Source: Treponemataceae bacterium
GTDB taxonomy: Bacteria; Spirochaetota; Spirochaetia; Treponematales; Treponemataceae
Assembly: GCA_024402435.1 (NCBI GenBank)
Contig: JAKSTU010000016.1
Span: forward strand, 1 to 46,051
Direction: 5' to 3'
DNA length: 46,051 bases
Every line of letters begins with the position of its first letter. The stretch's first letter is position 1. The translations under genes were made by a program, and so were the position numbers. Below the pieces are notes generated by a model. The model searched no databases, was not told the DNA's origin, and saw nothing but the letters and a program-made list of their open reading frames with translations. Positions 45,199-46,051 of the stretch are shown piece after piece.

Positions 45199-45252
45199 AG
45201 TATGAATTCTCCTACTGGAAAAACCCGGAAATCTTGGGTTAGTTCCGGGAAA

Positions 45253-45282
45253 ATTATAGCGCAACACAAGGAATACCCGCAA
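45253..45282 (-). promoter_or_regulatory. Promoter of argJ-deoD
   Basis: Minus strand TTGCGG (45277-45282), 18-bp spacer, TATAAT (45253-45258). It gives a leader of about 48 nt with a Shine-Dalgarno. Confidence 0.6.
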
Positions 45283-45287
45283 CAGTT

Positions 45288-45391
45288 TTGAACTATAGCT
45301 GCCTTTCGTCAGACGGACCGGCTTTGCTCAAGTTGTGCTGCGCACAAGTTCGCACGCCGGTGCCAGTCCGACTCCGGCAGCTATGGTTCAA
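45288..45391. repeat. REP-like cruciform element, copy 1
   Basis: Sixteen-base arms TTGAACTATAGCTGCC (45288-45303) and GGCAGCTATGGTTCAA (45376-45391) match at 15 of 16 positions. Inside are further stems: GGAC/GTCC, ACCGGC/GCCGGT and TTGTGC-TGC-GCACAA. Confidence 0.85.
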
Positions 45392-45416
45392 GTTGGAAAA
45401 CAGGAAAGGAAAAAAA

Positions 45417-45510
45417 CATAGCTGCCTTCCGTCAAAGTTTTGTTGCTAAGCTTGAGTTGTGCTGGTGCACAAGCAAGCACGCAACGAAAACTGTGACTCC
45501 GGCGGGCATG
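45417..45510. repeat. REP-like cruciform element, copy 2
   Basis: CATAGCTGCC (45417-45426) pairs imperfectly with GGCGGGCATG. Inner stems are AGTTTTGTTGC with GCAACGAAAACT, GCTTG/CAAGC and TTGTGC-TGGT-GCACAA. It shares TAGCTGCCTTxCGTCA and GACTCCGGC with copy 1 while the inner arms differ. Confidence 0.8.
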
Positions 45511-45616
45511 TCTTTTGGAAATGTTGAAAAAGTGTGGCATTTTGAGCAATAAAAACAAGTTTTTGTCGTAGGATTTGAACACTGCGTTTATAGAGTTGGA
45601 GAGATATTTCGACTTC

Positions 45617-45795
45617 ATTCGCTCCGCTCATTCCGCTCAATATGACAGTGGGTGTATTCGCTGCGCTCATTTCGCTCAATATGACAGCGGGGTGCATTCG
45701 CTGCGCTCATTCCGCTCAATATGACAGTAGGGGTGTATTCGCTGCGTTCATTGCACCAATATGACAGTGGGCGCATTCAGTGTGTTCATTTTTTC
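45617..45795. repeat. Imperfect 38-41 bp tandem repeat, about 4.5 units
   Basis: Units start with ATTCG/ATTCA at 45617, 45656, 45696, 45737 and 45775 and contain CTGCGCTCATTCCGCTCAAT followed by ATGACAG. On the minus strand they read CTGTCATATTGAGCGGAATG and belong to the repeat family at 206-475. Confidence 0.85.
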
Positions 45796-45797
45796 GG

Positions 45798-45868
45798 GCT
45801 TTGTTCAAGTTTGTTTTGTTTTCAACACGGTTCGCTCGCCGGAACCGGCCTGACTCCGGCAGCGATGT
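45798..45868. repeat. REP-like element, copy 3 (degenerate)
   Basis: It carries GCTTTGTTCAAGTT on the left, GGTTC-GCTCGCC-GGAACC in the middle and CTGACTCCGGCAGCGATG on the right, the same order of modules as copies 1 and 2, without a good outer left arm. Confidence 0.6.
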
Positions 45869-45887
45869 TTTTGGGCAGGGACAGGAT

Positions 45888-46051
45888 TCAGTTTTTGCTT
45901 TCTGAAACTGCTGCTTTCAGACGGTTGACTTCTTCCAGAAGCCGGGCTATTTCTGCCCGATCGGCAGCGCGCTGTTCTGCGACGCCCCTGGCCCGACCGC
46001 GTTCTTCGGCTTCTGCAATGCAGGAATCGTAGTCGCGGACTGCTTTCTCCC
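45888..46051 (-). CDS. C-terminal fragment, Rpn-like PD-(D/E)XK nuclease/transposase family
   Basis: The minus strand from the right edge to TGA at 45888 encodes 53 residues: EKAVRDYDSCIAEAEERGRA, then RGVAEQRAADRAEIARLLEE and VNRLKAAVSES. This helical, charged tail with 'EKAxRDxxSxIxxAEERGxxxG' resembles the C-terminus of Rpn-family (PDDEXK_2) recombination-promoting nucleases, which are abundant in treponemes. The catalytic domain is outside the window, so the call rests on the tail alone. The other possibility is an unrelated coiled-coil protein. Confidence 0.5.
   Translation of the reverse strand, partial: EKAVRDYDSCIAEAEERGRARGVAEQRAADRAEIARLLEEVNRLKAAVSESKN

Larger units (their letters stand above)
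45283..45887. other. Repeat-filled spacer upstream of argJ
   Basis: About 600 bp without a gene. It contains three REP-like cruciform elements and a 40-bp tandem array, described separately. Confidence 0.75.

Noticed and set aside
45199..45282. Upstream start of argJ at 45282
   Set aside because: The extra 28 residues overlap a good promoter, while [14 protein letters not shown] at 45198 matches the family start and has a Shine-Dalgarno.
45617..45795. CRISPR array
   Set aside because: The 38-41 bp units follow one another directly with no unique spacers, and no cas genes are seen.
45288..45868. Integron attC sites, since some treponemes carry integrons
   Set aside because: The long imperfect palindromes look like attC in outline, but no RYYYAAC/GTTRRRY core sites are present at the ends and there are no small cassettes between them.
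1..46051. rRNA, tRNA, prophage or complete insertion sequence
   Set aside because: None of their hallmarks was found on either strand; only a C-terminal tail of a possible Rpn-like gene is present at the right edge.

Overview
The window looks like chromosome of a spirochaete of the genus Treponema, probably a gut or rumen type rather than a syphilis-type strain. This is inference from gene content: a highly expressed sugar-binding protein with a treponemal signal peptide (...VFAGGKKE), many lipoproteins with loose lipoboxes, two chemoreceptors, paired SpoIIE-type phosphatases beside a STAS protein, an AddAB-type recombination pair, and a partial Rpn-like nuclease/transposase tail. GC content looks moderate by eye. 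No rRNA, tRNA, CRISPR array or prophage was seen.

Layout. Positions 1-588 hold the start of a DUF4160 gene (minus strand) and a repeat-rich gap. Positions 589-8089 (minus) carry a lipoprotein with Listeria-Bacteroides repeats, a six-TM methyl-accepting protein and FtsK. Positions 8231-16491 (plus) carry an orphan solute-binding-like lipoprotein and addB-addA. Positions 16717-20079 are an overlapping clpS-clpA-aat operon, a compact N-degron module, followed by an Uup-like ABC-F gene. A TSCPD gene (minus) and a ROK repressor (plus) flank a gap packed with hairpins. Positions 24183-27833 are a sugar ABC importer (binding protein plus two permeases, no ATPase) behind a strong palindromic ROK/XylR-like operator. 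Next come a small lipoprotein, a small membrane protein, rmuC, a Cache-type chemoreceptor and a two-gene ABC exporter (minus). Positions 34703-41039 hold two SpoIIE phosphatases, a STAS protein, a VanY-like carboxypeptidase lipoprotein and an SH3 lipoprotein, followed by a second ABC-F gene. argJ-deoD (minus) and a REP-like, tandem-repeat-rich gap close the window.

The most general signal is in promoter architecture. Several transcription units have a sigma70-type -10 box only 6-9 nt before the start codon and no Shine-Dalgarno sequence (MCP, ftsK, addB, uup, ROK gene, rmuC, SH3 lipoprotein, possibly the ABC ATPase). That predicts leaderless or near-leaderless mRNAs and corrects several gene starts. 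Other units have ordinary leaders and Shine-Dalgarno sites.

Other points of note are a seven-unit 21-bp in-frame repeat inside the AddA helicase, an Ala/Thr/Asp repeat linker in FtsK, a duplicated stem-loop leader before the STAS gene, a MalG-type permease with an enlarged external loop, and three large cruciform-forming repeats near the right end.
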